Of a DNA stretch of 64,000 bases, positions 41,736 to 48,436 are shown piece by piece. The notes below the pieces were generated by a model, which had not been told where the DNA came from, searched no databases, and saw only the letters and a program-made list of their open reading frames with translations. Made by a program: the position numbers and the translations under genes. The stretch is from NCBI RefSeq assembly GCF_900090265.1, contig NZ_LT607752.1:5400001-5464000 (forward strand), read 5' to 3'. The stretch's first letter is position 1. Each line of letters starts with the position of its first letter. This stretch comes from Micromonospora rifamycinica (GTDB taxonomy: Bacteria; Actinomycetota; Actinomycetes; Mycobacteriales; Micromonosporaceae).

Positions 41736-42203
41736 GTGACCCTGCGACTGGCACCGATGACCGACGAGCAGTACCTCCGTTACCGGGAGCGCGCCGAGGA
41801 GGAGTACGCGCGGAACATCGCGGCCTCCGGGGCGATGCCGCTGCCGGACGCGCAGGAGAAGGCCCGGCAGGACTACCGGAACCTGCTGCCCGACGGGTTG
41901 GCCACCGAGGGCCACCGGCTGTGGACGGCGTACGCCGACACCGACGAGGTCGGCATGCTCTGGCTGCACCTGGAGCAGAAGTCCGACGGCCTGCACGCCT
42001 TCGGCTACGACTTCGAGGTACGCGAGGAGCTGCGTCGCCGGGGCTACGGCCGGGCGATGATCGAGGCCGCCGAACGGGTGTGCCGGGAGTTGGGCGTGGT
42101 CGCCATCGGGCTGAGCGTGTTCGGGTTCAATACCGGCGCGCGGGCGCTCTACGAGCAGATGGGGTTCGAGGTCACCGCCATCCGGATGACCAAGCGGTTG
42201 TAG
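41736..42203 (+). CDS. GNAT family N-acetyltransferase
   Basis: 155 residues from the GTG at 41736 (Val-Thr-Leu-Arg-Leu-Ala-Pro-Met). The acetyl-CoA-binding segment is Val-Arg-Glu-Glu-Leu-Arg-Arg-Arg-Gly-Tyr-Gly-Arg-Ala-Met near 93-106. A C-terminal Asn-Thr-Gly-Ala-Arg-Ala-Leu-Tyr-Glu-Gln-Met-Gly-Phe follows near 132-144, the usual last helix and strand. Substrate unknown. Convergent with the SanA-like gene, which ends 14 bp away. Confidence 0.88.
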   Translation: MTLRLAPMTDEQYLRYRERAEEEYARNIAASGAMPLPDAQEKARQDYRNLLPDGLATEGHRLWTAYADTDEVGMLWLHLEQKSDGLHAFGYDFEVREELRRRGYGRAMIEAAERVCRELGVVAIGLSVFGFNTGARALYEQMGFEVTAIRMTKRL

Positions 42204-42216
42204 CGCGGCGGGCCGG

Positions 42217-42936
42217 TCAGCCGGCGCGCAGCGCGTCGTCCACGCCGGTCTCCCGGCGGCCGAGGTGCACCGGGTCACGCCCGGACAGCAGGTCGAGCGC
42301 GGCCTTGACGCACGCGCCGTACTCGCGGGTGGAGCTGATCCACCACGTCCGGTCGTCCGCGCGGGCGGTGTCGTCGCCCACCCCGCTGGCGTCGATGCCG
42401 AGCCGCCGGCACACCGCGACGGCGCGGGGCAGGTGGAAGGACTGCGTCACGACGGTGGCCCGGTCCACCCCGAAGATCCGCTTGGCGCGGGCGCAGGAGT
42501 CGTAGGTGTCGAAGCCGGCGTAGTCGAGCACCACCCGTTCCGCCGGCACGCCGTGGGCGAGCAGCCAGCGCCGCATCGCGGTGGGCTCGTCGTAGCCCGG
42601 GTGCATGTTGTCGCCGGAGAGCAGGATGGCGTGCACCCGGCCGGCGGCGAGCAGCCGGCGTGCGATCTCCAGGCGGGCGGTGAGGAACGGCGACGGTGTG
42701 CCGTCGGACTCCACCATGGTGCCCAGCACCAGGGCGACCGGTGTCTCGGGGACGTCCTGCTCGGCGAAGAGGTGCCCGTCGGCGTCGGCCCGGATCCAGG
42801 CGACGCTCGCCACGGTGGCACCGGTCAGCAGCACCGTGCCGACGAGGGCCGTCACGACGGCGCGGCGGAGCCAGCGGGCTCGCCGGCCGTCGGGACGGCG
42901 CAGTCGTCGGACCACAGTGGAGAGGCTGCTCCGCAT
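42217..42936 (-). CDS. SanA/YdcF-family (DUF218) membrane protein
   Basis: 239 residues from the ATG at 42936. A basic N-terminus and one helix (about 29-50) anchor the protein; the DUF218 domain faces outward. Motifs are Val-Ala-Leu-Val-Leu-Gly near 70, Ile-Leu-Leu-Ser-Gly-Asp-Asn near 107, Asp-Glu-Pro-Thr-Ala-Met near 117, Asp-Thr-Tyr-Asp-Ser-Cys near 144 and Thr-Gln-Ser-Phe-His-Leu-Pro-Arg-Ala near 166. E. coli SanA affects envelope permeability to vancomycin, so a role in wall or envelope upkeep is plausible. Start to start with the IRED-like gene it is in the same direction with a 35-bp gap, but no functional link is evident. Confidence 0.85.
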   Translation of the reverse strand: MRSSLSTVVRRLRRPDGRRARWLRRAVVTALVGTVLLTGATVASVAWIRADADGHLFAEQDVPETPVALVLGTMVESDGTPSPFLTARLEIARRLLAAGRVHAILLSGDNMHPGYDEPTAMRRWLLAHGVPAERVVLDYAGFDTYDSCARAKRIFGVDRATVVTQSFHLPRAVAVCRRLGIDASGVGDDTARADDRTWWISSTREYGACVKAALDLLSGRDPVHLGRRETGVDDALRAG

Positions 42937-42971
42937 GCGGACGAGTATCGCAGGGCCGCCGGTCGCCGGGC

Positions 42972-43865
42972 TCAGCCGGAGCGGACCGGTGTGAGGAACC
43001 GGGCCAGTCGGGCGAGTCCGTCCTCGCCGTGGCCGGCGGTGACGGCCCGCGCGATGACCGACCGGGCGGCGCGCAGCACCGCGGAGTCGATCCCGTGGGT
43101 GTCGGCGGTCTCGATGACGTGGGTGATGCCCGAGTGGGCCGAGGCGACGGTGGACAGGTCGCCGGGGAACCGCTCCTCGGTGAGCTGGTCGGCGAAGCGG
43201 GTCGTCATCTCGCCGAGCATCGGGGCGATGCCGGCGGCGTACCGGGCGAACGACCGGGGGTCGATGCCCTCGGCCGAGGCCAGGGCGAAGGCGTGGGTGA
43301 GTCCGCTGACCGCGGTGCCGAACAGGTCGAGCAGCGCCATGTCGTACGCCGCCGCCGCGCCCGGGTCGGCGCCGAGGTGGGCGGGGGTACCGCCGAAGGT
43401 CGCCAGGGCGGGCAGGGCGGCGTCGAAGGCGGGTCGGTCGCCGCACCACAGCGTGATGGCGGCCGGTGTGCCGATCGTCGGGGTCGGGGTCAGGATGGCG
43501 CCCTTCACCAGGTGGACGCGGTGGCCGTCGGCCCAGTCCGACAGCCTGCGGGCCTCGTCCGGCCGGCTGGTGGTGACGTCGACGACCGTCCGTCCGGCCC
43601 AGTCGTCGTGGCCGGCCAGCACGCTGTCGACGGCCGCCGGGTTCCGCAGGCAGGTGATCACGAGGGTGGCGGCCCGGACCGCCCCGGTGACGGTCGGCGC
43701 GGCCGTCGCGCCGCGCGCGACCAGGGCTTCGGCCCGGTCCGGGGTACGGTTCCAGACGGTCGTCGGAACCCCGGCGGAGATCAGGGTGGCGGCGAGCGCC
43801 CGGCCCATCGGACCCAGGCCGAGCACCGCCACCGGGTCGCGGTACGTGAGTTGTGGATCGCTCAT
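42972..43865 (-). CDS. NADP-dependent imine-reductase-like oxidoreductase (beta-hydroxyacid dehydrogenase superfamily)
   Basis: 297 residues. The Rossmann loop Leu-Gly-Leu-Gly-Pro-Met-Gly is near 15-21. Trp-Asn-Arg-Thr-Pro near 38 matches the NADPH-binding Asn-Arg-Thr of imine reductases. The family signature Val-Lys-Gly-Ala-Ile then Thr-Pro-Thr-Pro-Thr-Ile-Gly near 119-131 is present. The all-helical C-terminal half has Ala-Tyr-Asp-Met-Ala-Leu-Leu-Asp near 173. Such enzymes reduce cyclic imines or act on beta-hydroxyacids; the physiological substrate is open. It is divergent from a MerR regulator gene, with a MerR-type promoter between them (43873-43904), so it is almost certainly the regulator's target. 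Confidence 0.85.
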   Translation of the reverse strand: MSDPQLTYRDPVAVLGLGPMGRALAATLISAGVPTTVWNRTPDRAEALVARGATAAPTVTGAVRAATLVITCLRNPAAVDSVLAGHDDWAGRTVVDVTTSRPDEARRLSDWADGHRVHLVKGAILTPTPTIGTPAAITLWCGDRPAFDAALPALATFGGTPAHLGADPGAAAAYDMALLDLFGTAVSGLTHAFALASAEGIDPRSFARYAAGIAPMLGEMTTRFADQLTEERFPGDLSTVASAHSGITHVIETADTHGIDSAVLRAARSVIARAVTAGHGEDGLARLARFLTPVRSG

Positions 43866-43872
43866 GCCGAGG

Positions 43873-43904
43873 ACGCTAGACCTTCACGTTGACGTGAAAG
43901 TCAA
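43873..43904 (-). promoter_or_regulatory. MerR-type promoter and operator of the IRED-like gene
   Basis: Minus strand: -35 TTGACT (43904-43899), a 20-bp spacer, and -10 TAGCGT (43878-43873). The spacer holds the perfect dyad TTCACGT-N2-ACGTGAA (43883-43898). An over-long spacer with a central dyad is the hallmark of MerR-activated promoters. The -10 is only 7 bp from the ATG, so the mRNA would be leaderless or nearly so. Confidence 0.7.
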
Positions 43905-43924
43905 GTCCGCGGTCTGCTGTCCGC

Positions 43925-44368
43925 ATGCGAATCGGTGAACTGGCCCGGCGGGCCGGGGTGAGCACCCGCGCCCTGCGCTACTACGAGGAACAGGGCCTGC
44001 TGCGGCCCGACCGGCGGCCGAGCGGCTACCGCGACTACGGCGAGCAGGCCGTGACCACCGTGCGGCACATCCGGTTGCTGCTCTCGGCCGGGCTCGGCAC
44101 GGCGGTGATCGCCGAGATCCTGCCCTGCGTGCCGGACGACACCACGGTGCTCGCCCCGACCTGTCCCGAACTCCTCGACGGCCTGGCCGAGGAGCGGGCG
44201 CGGATCACCGCGTCGATGCAGCGGCTGGCCGCGGCCCGGGACATCCTCGACGCCCTGATCGCCACCGGGGCTCCTCCCGCCGACCGGCAGCCGGCCGCCC
44301 TGGCCGCCCCGGCCGCCACGGCCGCCCCGGCCGGTGCTGCCGGGCGGGGCGCGGGTCAGGAGATGTAG
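43925..44368 (+). CDS. MerR-family transcriptional regulator
   Basis: 147 residues. The N-terminal winged helix reads Met-Arg-Ile-Gly-Glu-Leu-Ala-Arg-Arg-Ala-Gly-Val-Ser-Thr-Arg-Ala-Leu-Arg-Tyr-Tyr-Glu, a textbook MerR start. A linker helix and Leu-Leu-Leu-Ser-Ala-Gly-Leu follow near 52, then a coiled-coil dimer helix around 85-115. Cysteines at Pro-Cys-Val-Pro and Pro-Thr-Cys-Pro are candidate sensing residues but not a known metal site. A C-terminal Ala/Pro-rich tail of about 25 residues is disordered. Divergent from the IRED-like gene, whose promoter it probably twists open. The last 13 bp overlap the 3' end of the convergent PH-domain gene. Confidence 0.93.
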   Translation: MRIGELARRAGVSTRALRYYEEQGLLRPDRRPSGYRDYGEQAVTTVRHIRLLLSAGLGTAVIAEILPCVPDDTTVLAPTCPELLDGLAEERARITASMQRLAAARDILDALIATGAPPADRQPAALAAPAATAAPAGAAGRGAGQEM

Positions 44369-44718
44369 TGCAGGATCACGTTGTGCACGTGGTGGCTCTT
44401 CTGCGCGCCCCGGAACTCCACCTCGTAGGTGTGGGTGCCGACGTGCACCGCGATCGAGCCGGTGGAGAAGAACTCCCCGCCCCATGACTTGTTGCTCACC
44501 ACGCTCACGCTGGTGATCTTCGAGTACGGGATGCTGGTGATCGCGTACCGCTTGCCCACGAAGGAGCGGTCCTGGATGATCACGCGCCGGTCGGTCAGGC
44601 CGATGAACCCGGTGCCGGTGCCGACGGCGTCGTAGACGGCGATGATCTGTTCCCCGTCGAGCAGTCCACTCTGGATCTGCTGGAACTGCTCCTTGCGGTC
44701 GTACGTCACATTTGCCAT
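44356..44718 (-). CDS. Bacterial PH-domain protein
   Basis: 120 residues from the ATG at 44718; the frame continues upstream opposite the next gene but that is a shadow. A single bacterial pleckstrin-homology-like domain: Leu-Leu-Asp-Gly-Glu-Gln-Ile near 19, Thr-Gly-Thr-Gly-Phe-Ile-Gly-Leu-Thr-Asp-Arg-Arg-Val-Ile near 34-47, Ser-Ile-Pro-Tyr-Ser-Lys-Ile near 62, and a closing helix. Such proteins form ring oligomers of unknown role. No membrane segment. Its 3' end overlaps the merR-like gene by 13 bp. Confidence 0.85.
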   Translation of the reverse strand: MANVTYDRKEQFQQIQSGLLDGEQIIAVYDAVGTGTGFIGLTDRRVIIQDRSFVGKRYAITSIPYSKITSVSVVSNKSWGGEFFSTGSIAVHVGTHTYEVEFRGAQKSHHVHNVILHYIS

Positions 44719-44829
44719 GGATCCCACGGTAGGAGGTGCCCGCCAGCCTCCGCAGTTCCCCGTCGGTTGGTCCGGTCGACTAGTCTCGCCATGCCTGGCC
44801 GGACGCGGGCGACGGGGGAGGGCGGCGGC

Positions 44830-46068
44830 GTGACCAGCGAACATTCCAAGACACAACCCGGCGACGAGCCGCAGGGGCAGTCGACGTCGACCGGTGACGG
44901 GGAAGCGGCCCCGACCGGTGCCGGGGAGGCGGCCCCGACCGGTGCCGGGGAGGCGGCCCCGACCGGTGCCGGGGAGGCGGCCCCGACCGGTGCCGGGGAG
45001 GCGGCCCCGACCGGTGACGGAGAGGCGGCCCCGACCCCTCCCGCACGCCCCGCCGCCGTCGGGGACTGGGAGCCGTGGCCGCAGCGGTCGGCCGACCGGG
45101 GCCGGCTGAACCGGCTGGCCGTCGTCACCCTCGTCCTCGGCCTGCTCGGCGGCGTGCTCGCCCTGGTCACCGCCGGGTTCGCGCTGCGCCGGATCCGGCG
45201 CGACGGCGAGCGGGGGAAGGGCCTGGTGGTCGCCGGGCTGGTGTTGTGCGGTGGGTGGCTGCTGGCCGGGCTGGTGGCGTGGGGCGTCACCTGGACGGGC
45301 TCCGCGCCGGACACCGGGCTGCGCGCCCTGCGGGTGGGCGACTGCTTCCGGGTTCCCACCGGGGCCACCGCCAGCCGGACCGCGCCCGAGCAGGTCACCC
45401 GGGTGCCGTGTGACACCCCGCACCAGGCCGAGTACGTCGACGACTTCCCCGCGTACGAACGGTCCGCCGACGAGCGGTACCCCGGTGCGGCGGTGCTCTC
45501 CCAGCGGGCGGAGGCGCTGTGCCGGCAGCGGCAGCGCAGCTACGTCGTGGATCCGCTGGGGCTGCCCGCCGAGGTGCGGTTGAGCTGGTACCTGCCGACC
45601 CGGGTCGACTGGTCCACCGATCCCACGATCACCTGTTACCTGACCGCGCCGGAGGCCCTGTCCCGGCCGCTGCGGATGGACGGCACGGTGCTCGACCCGG
45701 CCCAGCTCGGCTACCTGCTGGCCACCCGGGACTGGGTCGAGACCCGGGCCGCGCTGGTGGCACAGGCGCCGGCGGCTCCCCCGGCCACCCTGCGGGACGC
45801 GGTCCGGCGGGCCGAGACGACGCACACGGACATGTGGTTCCGGCTGCGCCGGGAGCCCTGGCCGGAGCCGGTGCGGCCGGCGATGGAACGGATGCTCACC
45901 GAGATGGAGCAGGCCGAGCCGGCCTGGCGGAACGCCGACGGGGAACCCGACCGGGGCAAGCTTCTCCAGATCGTGGCGCAGGCCGGGCAGCACCCCGACC
46001 CGGCCACCGAGCTGGCGGTACGCCAGGCGCTGGGACTGCCCACCGCGCAGGGCGAGCCGATGCGGTGA
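44830..46068 (+). CDS. Septum-formation-family membrane protein with DUF4190 segment and octapeptide repeats
   Basis: 412 residues from the GTG at 44830, which follows GGGGGAGG; ATG codons at 44767 and 44791 are alternatives. The N-terminal 80 residues contain six repeats of Gly-Glu-Ala-Ala-Pro-Thr-Gly-Ala type encoded by a 24-bp array. Two helices with a basic loop follow (about 98-120 and 135-158, DUF4190-like). The outer domain has Leu-Arg-Val-Gly-Asp-Cys-Phe near 170 and Val-Pro-Cys-Asp-Thr-Pro-His-Gln-Ala-Glu near 195, the hallmark of actinobacterial septum-formation proteins. Two further cysteines lie later. The precise role is not established; exported domain, disulfide-bonded. The stop lies at the edge of a 50-bp tandem repeat. 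Confidence 0.85.
   Translation: MTSEHSKTQPGDEPQGQSTSTGDGEAAPTGAGEAAPTGAGEAAPTGAGEAAPTGAGEAAPTGDGEAAPTPPARPAAVGDWEPWPQRSADRGRLNRLAVVTLVLGLLGGVLALVTAGFALRRIRRDGERGKGLVVAGLVLCGGWLLAGLVAWGVTWTGSAPDTGLRALRVGDCFRVPTGATASRTAPEQVTRVPCDTPHQAEYVDDFPAYERSADERYPGAAVLSQRAEALCRQRQRSYVVDPLGLPAEVRLSWYLPTRVDWSTDPTITCYLTAPEALSRPLRMDGTVLDPAQLGYLLATRDWVETRAALVAQAPAAPPATLRDAVRRAETTHTDMWFRLRREPWPEPVRPAMERMLTEMEQAEPAWRNADGEPDRGKLLQIVAQAGQHPDPATELAVRQALGLPTAQGEPMR
44890..45033 (+). repeat. 24-bp in-frame tandem repeat, six copies
   Basis: Units of ACCGGTGCCGGGGAGGCGGC plus CCCG, nearly identical, with the first and last carrying GTGACGG variants. They encode the Gly-Glu-Ala-Ala-Pro-Thr repeat and are expected to vary in number. 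Confidence 0.92.
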
Positions 46069-46265
46069 CGAGCCCGCTCAGCCGATACGGTGACCGGTGC
46101 GCTCAGCCGACGCGGTGACGAGCGCGCTCGGCGGGCACGGTGACCGGTGCGCTCAGCCGACGCGGTGACGAGCGCGCTCGGCGGGCACGGTGACCGGTGC
46201 GACAGCCGACGCGGTGACGAGCGCGCTCGGCGGGCACGGTGACCGGTGCGACAGCCGGCGCGGCG
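46069..46265. repeat. 50-bp tandem repeat, about four copies
   Basis: TGACCGGTGCG marks the units at 46091, 46141, 46191 and 46240 (periods 50, 50, 49). The unit contains GCTCAGCCGACGCGGTGACG and a CGCTCGGCGGGCACGG part. It fills the gap between two convergent gene ends. There are no unique spacers, so it is not a CRISPR array. Confidence 0.9.
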
Positions 46266-46272
46266 ACCGGGG

Positions 46273-46581
46273 TCAGTCCTCCGTCACCGTGCGGTACGCG
46301 TCCTCGATCCGGGCGGCGAGGAGCACCTCACCCTCGGTGAGCGGCTCGCCGTCGCCGTGGCCGACCCGGATGCGCGTCTCGGTGTCCCGCCGGCTGATGT
46401 CCGGCCGCAGCCGCAGCGCGTCGGCGACCACCTTGATGCGTTCGGTCAGCGCCGCGTGCTGGGAGTCGTCCATGACCAGGGTGCGGCGGATCTGCTCACC
46501 CTCGCGGGTCCACCCGTGCAGGAGCGTGAGGGCGTCAGTGAGATAATCGTGCTTGGCTCGGCTGGTGAACAGCACGCGCAT
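46273..46581 (-). CDS. Small hypothetical protein
   Basis: 102 residues from the ATG at 46581, preceded by GGAGGTG. Not recognised. The N-terminus Met-Arg-Val-Leu-Phe-Thr-Ser-Arg-Ala-Lys-His-Asp is followed by an amphipathic helical stretch. The rest is rich in Arg, Asp and Glu (Arg-Pro-Asp-Ile-Ser-Arg-Arg-Asp-Thr-Glu-Thr-Arg-Ile). No signal peptide or membrane helix. Codon use and ribosome site support a real gene. It stands between the 50-bp repeat array and the divergent Nudix gene. Confidence 0.65.
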   Translation of the reverse strand: MRVLFTSRAKHDYLTDALTLLHGWTREGEQIRRTLVMDDSQHAALTERIKVVADALRLRPDISRRDTETRIRVGHGDGEPLTEGEVLLAARIEDAYRTVTED

Positions 46582-46757
46582 CACCGCACCTCCCAGGCGC
46601 CGTTGCCGGCTTGTGGCCAAATCGTCGCCGTCCCGTGTCCTCGTGGTGCTAACAGTCTGTCGACCCGATGGCGGTGTGTCCACGCCCACACTTCCGTCTC
46701 TTATTGGCCTACCGGTCGGCCACGGTACCCAAACCGACGATTGATCTGGCACGCTGG

Positions 46758-47204
46758 ATGCCCGTGCAGACCGAACGGCGTAGCGGTAACGGACAGACCG
46801 ACCGGCGCGAGCCGCGGGTGGTCGTGGGCGCGGCGATCATCTCCGCCGGGCGGGTGCTGGCCTGTGCCCGCACCGCACCGCCCGAGGTCGCCGGCATGTT
46901 CGAGTTCCCCGGCGGCAAGGTCGAGCCCGGGGAGAGCGAGACGGCCGCGCTGATCCGCGAGTGCGCCGAGGAGCTGGCCGTCCGGGTCGAGATCGGCGAG
47001 CGGGTCGGCCGGGACGTCCGGATGGCCCACGGCCGTTCGGTGCTCAAGGTGTACGCCGCCCGCCTGCTGCACGGTGACCAGCCCCGCGCGCTGGAACACT
47101 CCGCGATGCGCTGGCTCACCGCCGGTGAGCTGCACAGCGTCACCTGGCTCCCGGCCGATGCCCCCATCGTCGCCGCCCTCGGCCCGCTGCTGGCCTCCGA
47201 CTGA
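46758..47204 (+). CDS. Nudix hydrolase, MutT-like
   Basis: 148 residues from the ATG at 46758. The Nudix box Gly-Gly-Lys-Val-Glu-Pro-Gly-Glu-Ser-Glu-Thr-Ala-Ala-Leu-Ile-Arg-Glu-Cys-Ala-Glu-Glu-Leu, near 54-75, is complete. Before it is Phe-Glu-Phe-Pro, the MutT-type strand that contacts the base. It probably hydrolyses oxidised dNTPs (8-oxo-dGTP) in the cytoplasm, though other nucleotide substrates are possible. Divergent from a small hypothetical gene and convergent with sdhB, separated by a terminator. Confidence 0.9.
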   Translation: MPVQTERRSGNGQTDRREPRVVVGAAIISAGRVLACARTAPPEVAGMFEFPGGKVEPGESETAALIRECAEELAVRVEIGERVGRDVRMAHGRSVLKVYAARLLHGDQPRALEHSAMRWLTAGELHSVTWLPADAPIVAALGPLLASD

Positions 47205-47233
47205 CCGGTATCGGACACCCGGCTGGGAAACGC

Positions 47234-47270
47234 CGACGGGGGCCGACGGCTCTCGCCGTGGCCCCCGTCG
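47234..47270. terminator. Bidirectional terminator between the Nudix gene and sdhB
   Basis: Perfect 11-bp outer arms (47234-47244 and 47260-47270) with an inner GACGGC-type stem. It serves both convergent genes. Confidence 0.75.
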
Positions 47271-47347
47271 CGTGTCGTGCCGCCCGGCGCCGGTCGCGCT
47301 GGGTCAGTGCCGTGCTACCTCGTTGCCCGACCCCGTCGTGCTCTACC

Positions 47348-48436
47348 TCAGTGCCCGTCGCCGTGGCTCGTCGGCTTGTCGTCCTGGCTCGGGTGGGCGA
47401 AGTTGAGGTGCTCCGGCGGCAACGGGAAGGTCACGTCGTCACCGAACGGCGACGGGGCCGCCGCCCGGTCGAAGGTCAACTCGGTCAGCGGGAGCCGCCC
47501 CCGGTCGTCGACCGCCGGCATGGTCGGGTGCGGGACCTCGCGGTGCCAGTTCACACCCTGCTGCGCCTGGGCCTCCGCAGCCGGGTCGCCGGAGCCTCCG
47601 GCGTGCGAGTGGACTCCGGTCTGACGAGTTCCGCTGTGCACCACGGACCCCTTTCCCGCGCTGTTCGCGGTGCTCTGGGGCGTCTCACCCCGACGGAAGA
47701 TCTTGCTACCGAGCCATACCAGGGGATCGTACCTGCGGTCGACGACCCGCTCCTTCATGGGGATGATCCCGTTGTCGGTGATCTTGATGTGCTCGGGGCA
47801 GACCTCGGTGCAGCACTTGGTGATGTTGCAGAAGCCGAGACCCTGCTCCTGCTGCGCGTACTGCTTGCGGTCGGTCTTCGCGTCCAGCGGGTGCATGTCC
47901 AGCTCGGCGGCCCGGATGAAGAACCGCGGGCCGGAGAAGGCCGGCTTGTTCTCCTCGTGATCGCGGATCACGTGGCAGACGTTCTGGCACAGGAAGCACT
48001 CGATGCACTTGCGGAACTCCTGCGAGCGCTCCACGTCGACCTGCTGCATCCGGTACTCGCCCGGGGCCAGGTCGGCCGGCGGGGCGAAGGCCGGCGTCTC
48101 CCGGGCCTTCTCGTAGTTGAACGAGACGTCCGTGACCAGGTCCCGGATCACCGGGAAGGTCCGCAACGGGGTGACCGTGACCGTCTCGGACTCCTCGAAC
48201 GTCGACATCCGGGTCATGCAGCTCAGCCGGGGCTTGCCGTTGATCTCCATCGAGCAGGAGCCGCACTTGCCGGCCTTGCAGTTCCACCGGCAGGCCAGGT
48301 CCGGCGCGTCGGTGGCCTGGAGCCGGTGGATGACGTCAAGGACGACCTCGCCCTCGTTCACCTCGACCGAGTAGTCCTGGAGGTCACCGCCGGTCTCGTC
48401 GCCCCGCCAGATGCGGAACTCCCTCTTGCTTCCCAT
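47348..48436 (-). CDS. sdhB: Succinate dehydrogenase iron-sulfur subunit with long C-terminal extension
   Basis: 362 residues; the family norm is about 240-260. The 2Fe-2S site is Cys-x4-Cys-x2-Cys-x11-Cys in Cys-Lys-Ala-Gly-Lys-Cys-Gly-Ser-Cys near 55. The 4Fe-4S and 3Fe-4S cysteines are in Cys-Ile-Glu-Cys-Phe-Leu-Cys-Gln-Asn-Val-Cys near 142 and Cys-Asn-Ile-Thr-Lys-Cys-Cys-Thr-Glu-Val-Cys-Pro near 200. After residue about 245 come 115 residues with no family counterpart. They start as Ser/Gly/His-rich linker and end in a Pro-rich, acidic part with Pro-Leu-Pro-Pro-Glu-His-Leu-Asn-Phe. The start overlaps the sdhA stop. It passes electrons from FAD in SdhA to SdhC. Confidence 0.95.
   Translation of the reverse strand: MGSKREFRIWRGDETGGDLQDYSVEVNEGEVVLDVIHRLQATDAPDLACRWNCKAGKCGSCSMEINGKPRLSCMTRMSTFEESETVTVTPLRTFPVIRDLVTDVSFNYEKARETPAFAPPADLAPGEYRMQQVDVERSQEFRKCIECFLCQNVCHVIRDHEENKPAFSGPRFFIRAAELDMHPLDAKTDRKQYAQQEQGLGFCNITKCCTEVCPEHIKITDNGIIPMKERVVDRRYDPLVWLGSKIFRRGETPQSTANSAGKGSVVHSGTRQTGVHSHAGGSGDPAAEAQAQQGVNWHREVPHPTMPAVDDRGRLPLTELTFDRAAAPSPFGDDVTFPLPPEHLNFAHPSQDDKPTSHGDGH

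Noticed and set aside
46069..46265. Possible CRISPR array
   Set aside because: Units of 50 bp follow each other directly without unique spacers, and no cas genes are in the window.
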